A DNA stretch of 35,354 bases from Lactiplantibacillus herbarum (GTDB taxonomy: Bacteria > Bacillota > Bacilli > Lactobacillales > Lactobacillaceae): contig NZ_LFEE01000033.1 of assembly GCF_001039045.1 (NCBI RefSeq), positions 20,437-55,790 on the forward strand, in the 5' to 3' direction. Positions 18,755-26,986 of the stretch are shown in pieces (position 1 is the stretch's first letter; the number at the start of each line of letters is the position of its first letter). The notes below the pieces were generated by a model. That model searched no databases. It was not told the DNA's origin and saw only the letters and a program-made list of their open reading frames with translations. Both the position numbers and the translations under genes were made by a program.

Positions 18755-19220
18755 TCTGTTCAGCCTCCTGCCGTTGTCGAGTACGAAAATCAAGGACTGC
18801 TTGTTGAACCGTTGCATCCTGGAGCCCAATGATTTGAGCCGCCATCAACGCGGCGTTCTTGGCCCCAGCTTCACCGATGGCCATCGTCGCTACTGGTACA
18901 CCAGCCGGCATCTGAACAATCGACAACAATGAGTCGACACCGTTCAGTGCGCGGGTCTTAACTGGAACCCCAATCACTGGTAACACCGTATTAGCAGCTA
19001 ACATCCCGGGTAAATGGGCTGCGCCACCCGCGCCTGCGATAATCACTTGCAAGCCGTTATCAACGGCCTGTTCACCATACGTTTGTAAGGCCCGTGGCAT
19101 CCGGTGAGCAGAAATAACGTGACGCTCATAGTCAATTCCAAGTGCACTCAGTTGATTAGCAGCCAACTCCATCACTGGCCAATCAGAAATCGAACCCATG
19201 ATCAATCCAACTTTTACCAT
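18738..19220 (-). CDS. purE: N5-CAIR mutase, catalytic subunit
   Basis: Converts N5-CAIR to CAIR, step 6b. The 160-residue class I PurE shows [16 protein letters not shown] with the catalytic His, and [11 protein letters not shown]. It is the first gene of the operon. The ATG at 19220 follows AAAGAGGGA. The promoter lies at 19251-19280 on the minus strand. Confidence 0.97.
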   Translation of the reverse strand: MVKVGLIMGSISDWPVMELAANQLSALGIDYERHVISAHRMPRALQTYGEQAVDNGLQVIIAGAGGAAHLPGMLAANTVLPVIGVPVKTRALNGVDSLLSIVQMPAGVPVATMAIGEAGAKNAALMAAQIIGLQDATVQQAVLDFRTRQRQEAEQSERQF

Positions 19221-19250
19221 CCCAATCCCTCTTTCCGTGTTTTCATGATT

Positions 19251-19280
19251 AGTTTAACAATTAGCGCGGGTCGCTGTCAA
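19251..19280 (-). promoter_or_regulatory. Promoter of the pur operon
   Basis: On the minus strand a consensus TTGACA (19280-19275) is 18 bp from TAAACT (19256-19251). Transcription would begin near 19244, leaving a leader of about 25 nt. No purine riboswitch is present in the leader. Confidence 0.75.
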
Positions 19281-19315
19281 CGAATTTCTTAACTTTATCT
19301 ATAAATCAACGTTTT

Positions 19316-19328
19316 ATTGTTCGTGTTT
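19316..19328 (-). promoter_or_regulatory. PurBox-like activator site of the pur operon
   Basis: On the minus strand AAACACGAACAAT resembles the PurBox AWWWCCGAACWWT (two mismatches). It is centred about 78 bp upstream of the predicted start, close to the -76 position at which lactococcal PurR activates pur promoters. A further GTCGAA/TTCGAC dyad containing CGAACAAT lies at 19462-19476, and a CGAA overlaps the -35 box at 19281. Confidence 0.5.
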
Positions 19329-19484
19329 ATTTAATTAATGGTATTTTTTATAACAAACACATCCCAGTCGAGCAGGGTTGTTTTCGCTAGTTTAGCAACG
19401 TTATTAAACACTACTCCAACGGATATTTCCAATTAGCTATAATTAAACTAATATCGTAATTGTCGAACAATTCGACTTTATTCG

Positions 19485-19525
19485 AAAAAAAAGGGAACCA
19501 ACACTCACTTTGAGTATTGGTTCCC
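19485..19525 (-). terminator. Rho-independent terminator after the M20 peptidase gene
   Basis: A nearly perfect stem (GGGAACCAAYACTC with GAGTRTTGGTTCCC) followed by eight T on the minus strand. It separates the peptidase gene from the pur operon; five T on the other side may make it work both ways. Confidence 0.92.
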
Positions 19526-19578
19526 TTTTTGATAGTTCATTAGTAAATATCCTTAAGATAGTTACCTCATTACTAAAC

Positions 19579-20724
19579 TTACTTGAAATACGCCACAAAC
19601 AGTTCTTGGTACAGACTGATAAAGTCGAGGTAGATTTTCTTCTCAACATTTTCATTAACTTGGTGAGGCGTTGCGTTACCTGGTCCAAACATAATGAATG
19701 GAAAATCGTGTGACTTCCCCTTCAACAAGTTTGACGCATCGGTAACCGCTGGAATCGCTAACTTAGGAATTGGTTGACCCGCGTATGGTTCACCAATTTT
19801 AACAGCTAAATCACTCAACTTCGTATCTTTAGGCGCTTCGACCGCATTCTGGGACATGAAGACGTCCATCTGTAATCGTGCACCCTGCTGATTTTGCTGA
19901 TCAACCAACTGTTGTAAGGTCGCAATCGCTTCGTCGTTATCAAATTCAGGAATCGAACGAATATTGATATCGGCCTCAGCCTTAGCTGGAATTGAGTTGA
20001 CCTGATCGCCACCATTAACGATGGTTGTATTGAAGACTAGTGGTCCAAGCAAGGCACTCGTACGATCCGTATCTCGGAACGCATGGTTAGCCTGATATAA
20101 GACTTCAATCAATGGGTCCAGCGCATTGTAGCCCTGTTCTGGCATTGAACTGTGGGCAGCCATCCCGGTTGAAGTCAGCTTAATATCAATCGAGCCTTTA
20201 TGCGCAAAGGCCACGTTATATCCTGAAGGTTCACCAATCAATAAAGCGTCAACATCATCCATCATGCCCGCTTCATAGAATTTCTGTGAACCGGTCTCGC
20301 CAACCTCTTCTGCGATGGTTGCCATCAAGCGAATCCGGCCGTTCGTCAAGGTATGAGCAGCGTCAATTTCAATCATTGAGATCACCATCGCTGCTAATCC
20401 TGATTTCATATCCGTTGCACCACGACCATATAGCTTACCGTCACGTTCTGTCAGCGTAAAGGGATCACTGTCCCAGTCGGCTAAATCACCTGGCGCCACT
20501 ACGTCCATGTGTCCAGAAATTCCGAGCACCGGACCAGTCGTCCCAATCTCAGCCACCAAGTTACTACGATTCTCACTGACAGGCATCAGCTCGGCTTTAA
20601 TCCCATGATCAGCAAATAATTGTTGTAAATACTGGGCAACTTCAACCTCATTGTCATTTACCGACTTGATCTTTACCAAATCACTTAAAATCTGCACCTT
20701 ATCTGTATCTGTAAACACTGCCAT
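19579..20724 (-). CDS. M20 metallopeptidase, ArgE/DapE family deacylase
   Basis: A 381-residue zinc-dependent amidohydrolase, probably succinyl- or acetyl-diaminopimelate deacylase, or a related N-acyl amino acid deacylase. The metal and catalytic residues are visible: His72 and Asp74 in GHMDVV, Asp105 in YGRGATDMKSG, Glu139/Glu140 in IAEEVGETGS, Glu165 in GEPSG and His354 in TPHQVNE. The dimerisation domain lies about 180-290. The ATG at 20724 follows AGGAGG by nine bases. It is transcribed alone and ends at a strong terminator. dapE is a common label, but sequence alone does not fix the acyl group. Confidence 0.85.
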   Translation of the reverse strand: MAVFTDTDKVQILSDLVKIKSVNDNEVEVAQYLQQLFADHGIKAELMPVSENRSNLVAEIGTTGPVLGISGHMDVVAPGDLADWDSDPFTLTERDGKLYGRGATDMKSGLAAMVISMIEIDAAHTLTNGRIRLMATIAEEVGETGSQKFYEAGMMDDVDALLIGEPSGYNVAFAHKGSIDIKLTSTGMAAHSSMPEQGYNALDPLIEVLYQANHAFRDTDRTSALLGPLVFNTTIVNGGDQVNSIPAKAEADINIRSIPEFDNDEAIATLQQLVDQQNQQGARLQMDVFMSQNAVEAPKDTKLSDLAVKIGEPYAGQPIPKLAIPAVTDASNLLKGKSHDFPFIMFGPGNATPHQVNENVEKKIYLDFISLYQELFVAYFK

Positions 20725-20841
20725 TCGTTCGTACCTCCTAAATTAGTTTAATCTTAACGCAATCGAGCCATTATGCGGCTATAAAGACACCCTGCAATGC
20801 TATTTTCCTACGTTAAACTTTGTCTTAATCAGTTTCTTTGA

Positions 20842-21858
20842 CTACTTTTTGCTAGGTAACTGCCAGTTTTCACCAGAGTGCATTTGGCGAACATAACCAC
20901 TAAATTCAGGTTGCTTCGTGTACGCTGCCACCAAACTGCCTAGTTTGACCTTTGTTCCCTTAAGCGAGCGATATGCAGGCACTAAACCGTTCAAACCAGT
21001 CTTAGCACCTTGTTCATCCAAGAAATCATACATTTGAACGTTTTGATGGGCATCAACTTTAACCAAATAGTAGAAATGCGCACTAGTGTAATCCTCAGAA
21101 TCTCCAGTTAAAACGTACCATGTTATTTTTCCATCTTGGATAACATGATATTTATAAGTCACTTCATCCGTTGACAGATCATACGTTGTAATCACTTTAT
21201 GATATTGCGTAAACATTGCCATTTTCTCACCAGTCGTTGTCTTCGTAGCCACAGGTTTGACTTGTTGAATTTGTTGGACATTGCCATTAGAAGATGAGGT
21301 CGTAGTGTTGACTTGCGCTATCACCGTTGTGGGTAAAAATTGCAGCTGTAAAAACAGACAAGCTACAAGAATTCCTATACTGATCGTATATCCCTTAAAG
21401 TAACGCAACTCCCGCTTTAATAGTGCAGCTGGTGTCGCTAACAGTGAACTAGGTTCTTGCGCATCTGCTGCCGTTTCTAAATCAATTATGAACCGATTTA
21501 GCTTCCATTTGACCGCAATCACGCCACAACCACCAACTAGCAAGGCTAACCCACTCCCAAATTTAACCGGCCACGTCGCATGCATATTTTGAAACGACAA
21601 ATTTGAACCTACAAAACCAGCAAGCATTAACGCAACACTGACAAATTGAATATAGCGTAATCGCCGTAATCTGGGATGCTTTTTCAACTCACTACGTTGC
21701 ATAAAGCGTCGGCTACGCTTGATCTGTCGTACTGACATTGTTTTATGATAAGTTTGACGGTCATCAAGTATGGCACGTCTTGCAATCAAAAACATAATCA
21801 TAAAAATTAAGCTTGTCAGTATCCCTATCATCACTATAATTTCTAGAATAAATTCCAC
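20842..21858 (-). CDS. Unknown membrane protein with exported C-terminal domain
   Basis: A 338-residue protein I do not recognise. Hydrophobic segments lie at about 4-26, 70-88, 100-116 and 154-176. The basic stretch after the first (KRSRRFMQRSELKKHPRLRR) suggests a cytoplasmic loop. The C-terminal part after about 185 begins with a Ser/Gln/Val-rich linker and is predicted outside the membrane; it contains a repeated Y-K-Y/H pattern (TYDLSTDEVTYKYHVIQDGK) and ends near SGENWQLPSKK. The start is GTG 21858, seven bases after GGAG. It stands alone between the peptidase and the FMN reductase genes. The C-terminal domain could be a small beta-rich envelope domain. Confidence 0.75.
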   Translation of the reverse strand: MEFILEIIVMIGILTSLIFMIMFLIARRAILDDRQTYHKTMSVRQIKRSRRFMQRSELKKHPRLRRLRYIQFVSVALMLAGFVGSNLSFQNMHATWPVKFGSGLALLVGGCGVIAVKWKLNRFIIDLETAADAQEPSSLLATPAALLKRELRYFKGYTISIGILVACLFLQLQFLPTTVIAQVNTTTSSSNGNVQQIQQVKPVATKTTTGEKMAMFTQYHKVITTYDLSTDEVTYKYHVIQDGKITWYVLTGDSEDYTSAHFYYLVKVDAHQNVQMYDFLDEQGAKTGLNGLVPAYRSLKGTKVKLGSLVAAYTKQPEFSGYVRQMHSGENWQLPSKK

Positions 21859-21995
21859 ACGTTATCTCCATTCAGTCCAGTAAGTTACATTATTTACTAT
21901 TCGCACTATTACCTTAACACTTTAAATGGATTTCGACTCAATTAATCTGTCTCGAACAGTTTATTTAACCAATTCATAGCATAATTAGCAGCATC

Positions 21996-22035
21996 AAAAA
22001 AGGACTGCAAGATCATCATCTGATTTCACAGTCCT
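21996..22035 (-). terminator. Terminator of the FMN reductase pair
   Basis: On the minus strand AGGACTG pairs with CAGTCCT around a partly structured loop, followed by six T. It lies 45 bp after the stop of the tailed FMN reductase. Confidence 0.75.
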
Positions 22036-22080
22036 AAGTTATTACTCATATTCAGCATTCGGTTATAAATTACTGCAATA

Positions 22081-23421
22081 CTAGTTCGACGATGCTCCTG
22101 AAACACTGTCCACTTCTGGTTCAGGTGTCGGCACCACCACTGCCTTTGGTTCAGCATCCACATCAGCTGAAGCGCCGGAAACTTCATCTACAGCTGGTTC
22201 AACTGGCTTAGCATCCGTGTCAGCTGAGGCACCCGTTACTTCATCTGGTTTAGGCGCTACTGCAGCCTTCGTTGAAGCACCGGAAACGGCGTCAGTCTTG
22301 GCATTAGGATCAGCAGCCAATACTTGCCCAGTTTGCTTCAAGTAGTAGTTAACGATTGGTAACAAGTCTAATACAAACTCATTGATCCCTTTGTATTCGC
22401 CCTTGTCGTCATGCAAAGCTTGGTAGTAATGCATGATGTACTTGTCAGGAATCCCTGGAACCGGCAACTTGAAGAGGTCGGTTTCGCCCGTCCGTAACAT
22501 GTGCACAGCCCGTTTAACACCCGGAACCGCCCGCTTTGGATGACAGTCAGCTAATGGATTACCAGCTTGAGCTGGTGTCCGTGATGCCAACATCTTATCA
22601 CCATCCATCTGGTGGTTATAGTAGAGGAATTGGTTATTCGCATCAGCATACGTTAATTCCATTGGCATCGAGTTCAAGAACCAATTCAATTGATTGACCG
22701 TCAGCACACCACGATCTAACTTAACGTAATCGTCACCTTCCGCTGCGTTCGTCTTAGCTGCGGCTTGTTCAACCCAATCAGCGGCGTGCATATCGACACC
22801 CTTGATTGTCGTCTCAACTTCACCCTTAGCTTCTAGGTCTTCTTTTTTCCAATCGTCCGCATGAGCTTCCGCATCCATGGCGTTGACCATCTTAACAAAG
22901 GTTGCAAACTTGCCTAACGTACTCTGCAAGAATGAAACGGTCCGCGCATCCTTCAGATTATTCTGGTCGTCAAACGCATCCTTAACGTTGCTAAGTAAGA
23001 ACTCGTTACCAGGCATCACAACGGCGTCAACACCAGGTGATTCTAAGATTTGGCGCAAATTCAACTGTGCTCGTGATGAGCCTTGTTCGTAATATGAAGC
23101 ACCCACGATCATCACTGGTTTTCCTGATAGTGGATGAATCTTAAATGACAGCCATTCGATCACACTCTTCAACGCTGCCGTAATCGTATGATTATGTTCT
23201 GGCGTCGCAATGATGACCCCGTCGGCTTGTAAAATCTTACGTTTCAAATACTGAACGGCTTCGCCCTCGGTTTGGTCGTTACTCTGATTGAACATTGGCA
23301 CGTCTTGAATATCCAAAACTTCCATGTCAACCGTATCACTGAAATGGTTCGCCATAAATTTTAATAGTAAACGGTTATATGATTTATCTTCGATTGAACC
23401 CGCAATTCCAACTAACTTCAT
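22081..23421 (-). CDS. NADPH-dependent FMN reductase with PAS domain and flavinylation-like tail
   Basis: A 446-residue, three-part cytosolic protein. Residues 1-200 are an FMN_red flavodoxin-like domain (MKLVGIAGS start, [34 protein letters not shown]). Residues about 235-365 match a PAS domain of the DUF438/PAS_10 type ([41 protein letters not shown]). Residues 370-446 are a Pro/Ala/Val/Asp-rich tail with four copies of D-x-V-[ST]-G-A-S at 377-383, 393-399, 412-418 and 438-444. This resembles the Dxx[ST]GA[T] sites where ApbE attaches FMN. No signal peptide. ATG 23421 follows GGGAG by eight bases. It is 15 bp after its single-domain paralogue, in one operon. A quinone, azo or metal reductase role is possible. 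Confidence 0.85.
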   Translation of the reverse strand: MKLVGIAGSIEDKSYNRLLLKFMANHFSDTVDMEVLDIQDVPMFNQSNDQTEGEAVQYLKRKILQADGVIIATPEHNHTITAALKSVIEWLSFKIHPLSGKPVMIVGASYYEQGSSRAQLNLRQILESPGVDAVVMPGNEFLLSNVKDAFDDQNNLKDARTVSFLQSTLGKFATFVKMVNAMDAEAHADDWKKEDLEAKGEVETTIKGVDMHAADWVEQAAAKTNAAEGDDYVKLDRGVLTVNQLNWFLNSMPMELTYADANNQFLYYNHQMDGDKMLASRTPAQAGNPLADCHPKRAVPGVKRAVHMLRTGETDLFKLPVPGIPDKYIMHYYQALHDDKGEYKGINEFVLDLLPIVNYYLKQTGQVLAADPNAKTDAVSGASTKAAVAPKPDEVTGASADTDAKPVEPAVDEVSGASADVDAEPKAVVVPTPEPEVDSVSGASSN

Positions 23422-23436
23422 CAATAAGACTCCCCT

Positions 23437-24045
23437 CTATAATTTTGTCCAGTCCATGCCACGTACATCTTGATAAGTAGCAGCGTGAGAATTCTTGAGC
23501 TTCTTGGTAATTTCTACAAACATCTGGAACTCACCAAATAAGCTGTCCAACTGGGCTACTTTTTGATTGTCGGTTAACTGACCTGCATCATCAAACGCTT
23601 GTAATGAGTGACCGAGCATGAATTCTGAACTCGGCATAATCCGGGCTTTCAATTCTGGTGAGTCTAAAATCTGACGCAAATGAGCTTGGGCCCGTGATGT
23701 TCCGAGTGCACCATAAGAAGCACCCATAATCATAACGGGTTTGTCAGCAAAGGGCTTGATATGAAATGAGAGCCATTCCAACGCATTCATTAACGCAGCT
23801 GGTGCCGAATGATCATACTCTGGCGTACTGATAATCACACCATCAGCCTCTTCGATCTTAGCTGCCATCGCTTGGGCTTGTTCAGGAATCTGAAGACTTT
23901 CAGGCTTATTAAATACGGGTAAATCCTTGATTTCCATTAATTCCATTTCTGCTTGATCCGCATAATGGGTTTGCATGAATTGCAATAACTTCCGGTTGGT
24001 CGATTCATCTGAGTTGGTTCCGACCATGGCGATAAATTTATGCAT
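23437..24045 (-). CDS. NADPH-dependent FMN reductase (single domain)
   Basis: A 202-residue flavodoxin-fold reductase, expected to bind FMN and reduce it or quinone/azo substrates with NAD(P)H. Typical stretches are STPEYDHSAPAALMNALEWLSFH and GASYGALGTSRAQAHLRQIL. It is clearly related to the first 200 residues of the following gene (both have NR-LL-FM near the start, and SRAQ-xL-RQIL-SP), so the pair arose by tandem duplication, one copy gaining a PAS domain and tail. ATG 24045 follows AAGGAG by nine bases. It is first in the two-gene operon. Confidence 0.9.
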   Translation of the reverse strand: MHKFIAMVGTNSDESTNRKLLQFMQTHYADQAEMELMEIKDLPVFNKPESLQIPEQAQAMAAKIEEADGVIISTPEYDHSAPAALMNALEWLSFHIKPFADKPVMIMGASYGALGTSRAQAHLRQILDSPELKARIMPSSEFMLGHSLQAFDDAGQLTDNQKVAQLDSLFGEFQMFVEITKKLKNSHAATYQDVRGMDWTKL

Positions 24046-24141
24046 TTAAAACAACTCCTTCGTGAATAAATAGTCTAAAAATATATCAATATAAAATGAA
24101 TAACTATATTGTAATTGATTCAACCCTATAAATCAAAGTGT

Positions 24142-24156
24142 TTTTAAGCGCTTTCA
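24142..24156 (-). promoter_or_regulatory. Candidate CcpA (cre) site upstream of the FMN reductases
   Basis: TTTAAGCGCTTTCA matches the cre consensus TGNAARCGNWWWCA at all constrained positions but one. It lies about 100 bp ahead of the first FMN reductase ATG, so it would be upstream of the promoter, a position that can mean activation. Motif evidence only. Confidence 0.4.
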
Positions 24157-24262
24157 TCTTTCTTAAACAATACAACCCGATTACTTCTAATCAGGCTATC
24201 GTACTGCGCTTGTCGAAGCACAAGCTTATAGAAAATATTAAGCCGAAATAATTCGCTTAAGC

Positions 24263-25054
24263 CTATTCCAAGTAGATGTGTTGTAAATCAGTAATTTCGT
24301 TCTTAGTTAACTTGAGTTCCGTCCGTAAATAATGACTCAGATTACCAGATTGACGATTGATTTCAGTCATTGCGGCATCCAGATAGGCTTCATCAACAGA
24401 CCACAGTGCCCGAATACTATCAACAGTTGCGGCTGAAGCCCCTTGAGCCTTGGCATCAGCGGCTGCACCTTCGATCCGTTTGATCGAAGTTTGATTAGTT
24501 AACAGATAATCTTGCTTAATCGTTGCAAAGTCCACGCCTAGTGCTGTTAATAGATAAACAGCACCCATACCAGTTCGATCCTTACCAGCTGTACAGTGGA
24601 ACAACAAGGTTTCATCAGGATTATCATTAGCTAACAGATTGTCGAAAAAGCGCCGGTATTCATCCTTAGCATGTTGTTCATTGGCAACCATCCGGTAGAC
24701 CTTCAACATATGTTTAAAGCCACTGTCTGGATGCTTCTCCAAGTTAGCTGTCATTTTATCAGTACCATCAGAATTACGCGTCTCATCAACGTTGAACACT
24801 GGTGCGTAGACATACTTGGCATTGCCCGGGATTCGATCAGGTGCATCAAGGACTTCTTGTGGTGAGCGGAAGTCGATGTCATAACGAACGCCATAATCTC
24901 CCAAGAAAGCCTGTCCAGCTGCAGTTAGCTGATCTAAGCCACCAGTCCGAATAACTTTATGCCATTTAATCGTCTGTCCGTCTTTGGTCGCATAGCCACC
25001 TAATTCACGGAAATTGATTCCGCCCTGCACCGCTAAAACACGTTGATTTGTCAT
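24263..25054 (-). CDS. Tyrosine-protein phosphatase (Y_phosphatase3 type)
   Basis: A 263-residue phosphatase with the P-loop HCTAGKDRTG, where Cys154 is the nucleophile and Arg160 binds phosphate. The N-terminal NFRELGGYATKDG and DFRSPQEV are typical of this bacterial family, which removes phosphate from tyrosine residues or phosphoinositides (LipA-like). No signal peptide, so cytoplasmic. I start at ATG 25054, eight bases after GAGGTGG; a GTG four codons earlier overlaps that site. A single-gene unit, divergent from the carbonic anhydrase operon. Confidence 0.88.
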   Translation of the reverse strand: MTNQRVLAVQGGINFRELGGYATKDGQTIKWHKVIRTGGLDQLTAAGQAFLGDYGVRYDIDFRSPQEVLDAPDRIPGNAKYVYAPVFNVDETRNSDGTDKMTANLEKHPDSGFKHMLKVYRMVANEQHAKDEYRRFFDNLLANDNPDETLLFHCTAGKDRTGMGAVYLLTALGVDFATIKQDYLLTNQTSIKRIEGAAADAKAQGASAATVDSIRALWSVDEAYLDAAMTEINRQSGNLSHYLRTELKLTKNEITDLQHIYLE

Positions 25055-25204
25055 TGTCGAGGCCACCTCTTCTATTATACTTATCTGCCTCTATTCTAAC
25101 ATGCTAATCACCAACACCGAGAACCAATTCCGATTTATCACTTAGAACCACCATTTTATTATTAAGGTTGATCATAATATGAGAATATCATGAGGCAATT
25201 GCGT

Positions 25205-25210
25205 TATAAT
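25205..25210 (+). promoter_or_regulatory. -10 box of the carbonic anhydrase operon
   Basis: A consensus TATAAT lies about 100 bp upstream of the ATG. The -35 region (near 25182) is poor. The leader of about 90 nt includes a TGTCG/CGACA stem but no recognised riboswitch. Confidence 0.5.
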
Positions 25211-25308
25211 ATAAGCCAGTAATCAGTGGGCTATTATGTCGCTGACTGCCGTTTATCGACAGCAATTATCCATAATCATTAATTAAATTATTATCGGAGG
25301 TTTATTTT

Positions 25309-25944
25309 ATGTCTTTAGATTATACCCAGCAGGCAGACTGGCAAGTAACTGGTGGCCAACACCAATCGCCCATCGACATTCAAACTGCAACCACCCAACC
25401 ATCCCAACTATCTGCTATTAGTTGGCGGGGGCTGTACCAAGCACAGACCATTATCGACGATACGACAACGCTAAAAGCGGCCGGAATCGGAACCGCTTAT
25501 TTAAATGATCGTGACTTCAATTTTCAACAGCTTCATTTTCACACACCAGCTGAACATCTAATCGATGGTCAGGCGGCACCCATTGAGTGGCACTTTGTTC
25601 ATCAGAGTGCCACTGGCCAATTAGCAGCCGTCGCTGTATTTGGTCGAATTGGCAAACCCAATGCTAGTTTCCAGAGTTTATTGGACCAGTTCACACCTAA
25701 TGCTACTAATCAGTTAGAAAAGCCGATTAATTTAACAGACCTCCTTCCTGATACTGGAACCGTCTACCACTACCTAGGCTCACTGACGACACCACCGCTT
25801 AGTGAAATTGTCGAATGGTATGTCTGCGCTGACGCCGTAATGATTGGCTCACAACAATTAGCTGCTTACCAACAATTATTTGCAGCTAACCAGCGTGCAA
25901 TCCAACCACTCAACGAACGTCCGATTATCGCAGAACGGTTCTAA
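25309..25944 (+). CDS. cah: Alpha-class carbonic anhydrase, intracellular
   Basis: Interconverts CO2 and bicarbonate, which feeds carboxylation reactions such as PurK in this window and carbamoyl-phosphate synthesis. The 211 residues include the family start GGQHQSPIDIQ, zinc ligands His76 and His78 (QLHFHTPAEH) and His95 (EWHFVH), Glu82, and the substrate pocket GSLTTPPLSE. Most bacterial alpha enzymes are exported and about 250 residues long; this one has no signal peptide and is shorter before the zinc site, and a proton-shuttle His like human His64 is not evident. ATG 25309 follows CGGAGG by eight bases. It is cotranscribed with the next gene. Confidence 0.93.
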   Translation: MSLDYTQQADWQVTGGQHQSPIDIQTATTQPSQLSAISWRGLYQAQTIIDDTTTLKAAGIGTAYLNDRDFNFQQLHFHTPAEHLIDGQAAPIEWHFVHQSATGQLAAVAVFGRIGKPNASFQSLLDQFTPNATNQLEKPINLTDLLPDTGTVYHYLGSLTTPPLSEIVEWYVCADAVMIGSQQLAAYQQLFAANQRAIQPLNERPIIAERF

Positions 25945-25978
25945 CAAACTAACAATTGAAACTTAATAAGGTGATTCT

Positions 25979-26800
25979 ATGTCAAAAAAAGGAGTTTGGT
26001 CCCTAATTATTGGGGGGGTGTTAGTCCTACTACTCGGGGGCTTAGCATTCACGACTGAGCTTTATCGGACTCAAGCTAGTCAAACTGCTACAGCAAAGGC
26101 GTTGACTCAAAAACGTCCTCTGATCATGATTGCGGGCAGTAGTAGTACTCGCAGCGATTTCGATGATATTCACAAGTCATTGAATGGGCAAAAGCACCAT
26201 CCCGTCCTGACCGTGACCGTTACGGCTAAGCAACAACTACAATTCAGTAATAGCCAGGTCAACAAATCTAATATTAACAACGCGATTATCGATATTTACT
26301 TTGAAGATAGTACGGATTCAAATGACAACATTATCACCCAAACCACGGGACTTGCGAAAGCCATGACCGCGCTACAGAAACGGTTTGATTTCAAGTCAGC
26401 TAACGCCCTTGGTTATTCCAACGGTGGTCTTATCTGGAGCCGTTACTTGGCTGGATTAGCTACTGATAAACCCGAGACCATTCATGACCTCATGTTAATC
26501 GGCACGCCCTTCTTAGGAACCGACGAAGATCATCCGGACCATGACTTATACGATCCTATGTTGAAGAATAAAGATAAGTTCGACAGCCTCCACACGGTCA
26601 TTAACATTGCTGGCGATACAGGAAACGGTGACGACAATGTGGTGCCACTATCTAGTGTCACAGCTGGTAGCAAGCTGTTCATGAACAAAGTAACCCGTTA
26701 TACTGCCATGACTGTTAATCAAAAATCAATCAATCACGGTGACTTATTACACGAAGCATACGTTGCTCGTTTGATTCGCCAGAATTTAATCACTCAATAA
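25979..26800 (+). CDS. Membrane-anchored alpha/beta hydrolase, DUF915 family
   Basis: A 273-residue cell-surface hydrolase of a family common in lactobacilli. Residues 6-28 form a signal anchor, followed by an extracellular hydrolase domain. The nucleophile elbow is G-Y-S-N-G with Ser147. Asp in AGDTGNGDDNVVP and His in SINHGDLLH can complete the triad. The oxyanion region is IAGSSS. ATG 25979 follows AAGGTG. It lies 34 bp after the carbonic anhydrase gene and before a terminator, so the two form an operon. The substrate is unknown. Confidence 0.85.
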   Translation: MSKKGVWSLIIGGVLVLLLGGLAFTTELYRTQASQTATAKALTQKRPLIMIAGSSSTRSDFDDIHKSLNGQKHHPVLTVTVTAKQQLQFSNSQVNKSNINNAIIDIYFEDSTDSNDNIITQTTGLAKAMTALQKRFDFKSANALGYSNGGLIWSRYLAGLATDKPETIHDLMLIGTPFLGTDEDHPDHDLYDPMLKNKDKFDSLHTVINIAGDTGNGDDNVVPLSSVTAGSKLFMNKVTRYTAMTVNQKSINHGDLLHEAYVARLIRQNLITQ

Positions 26801-26871
26801 GATTTAGCCTCAAAATTGCTCTATTAGAGTCAAGTTGCTTAATAAGCAATGCTATAAAATCAATATTCATA

Positions 26872-26911
26872 CAAAAATGGAGTTGTGACCTTGGTCATAG
26901 CTCCATTTTTG
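26872..26911. terminator. Bidirectional terminator between hydrolase and asparaginase genes
   Basis: CAAAAATGGAGYTRTGA pairs with its complement ending CTCCATTTTTG around a four-base loop; A and T runs flank both sides. It lies between two converging genes. A small perfect dyad TTGCTTA/TAAGCAA precedes it at 26835-26849. Confidence 0.88.
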
Positions 26912-26986
26912 TATATATAATTTTAATAGCGGAAATGTGTGATAAAAACCAGTTAATTCTGCCTTTACCACACGTTTTTATTTAAA

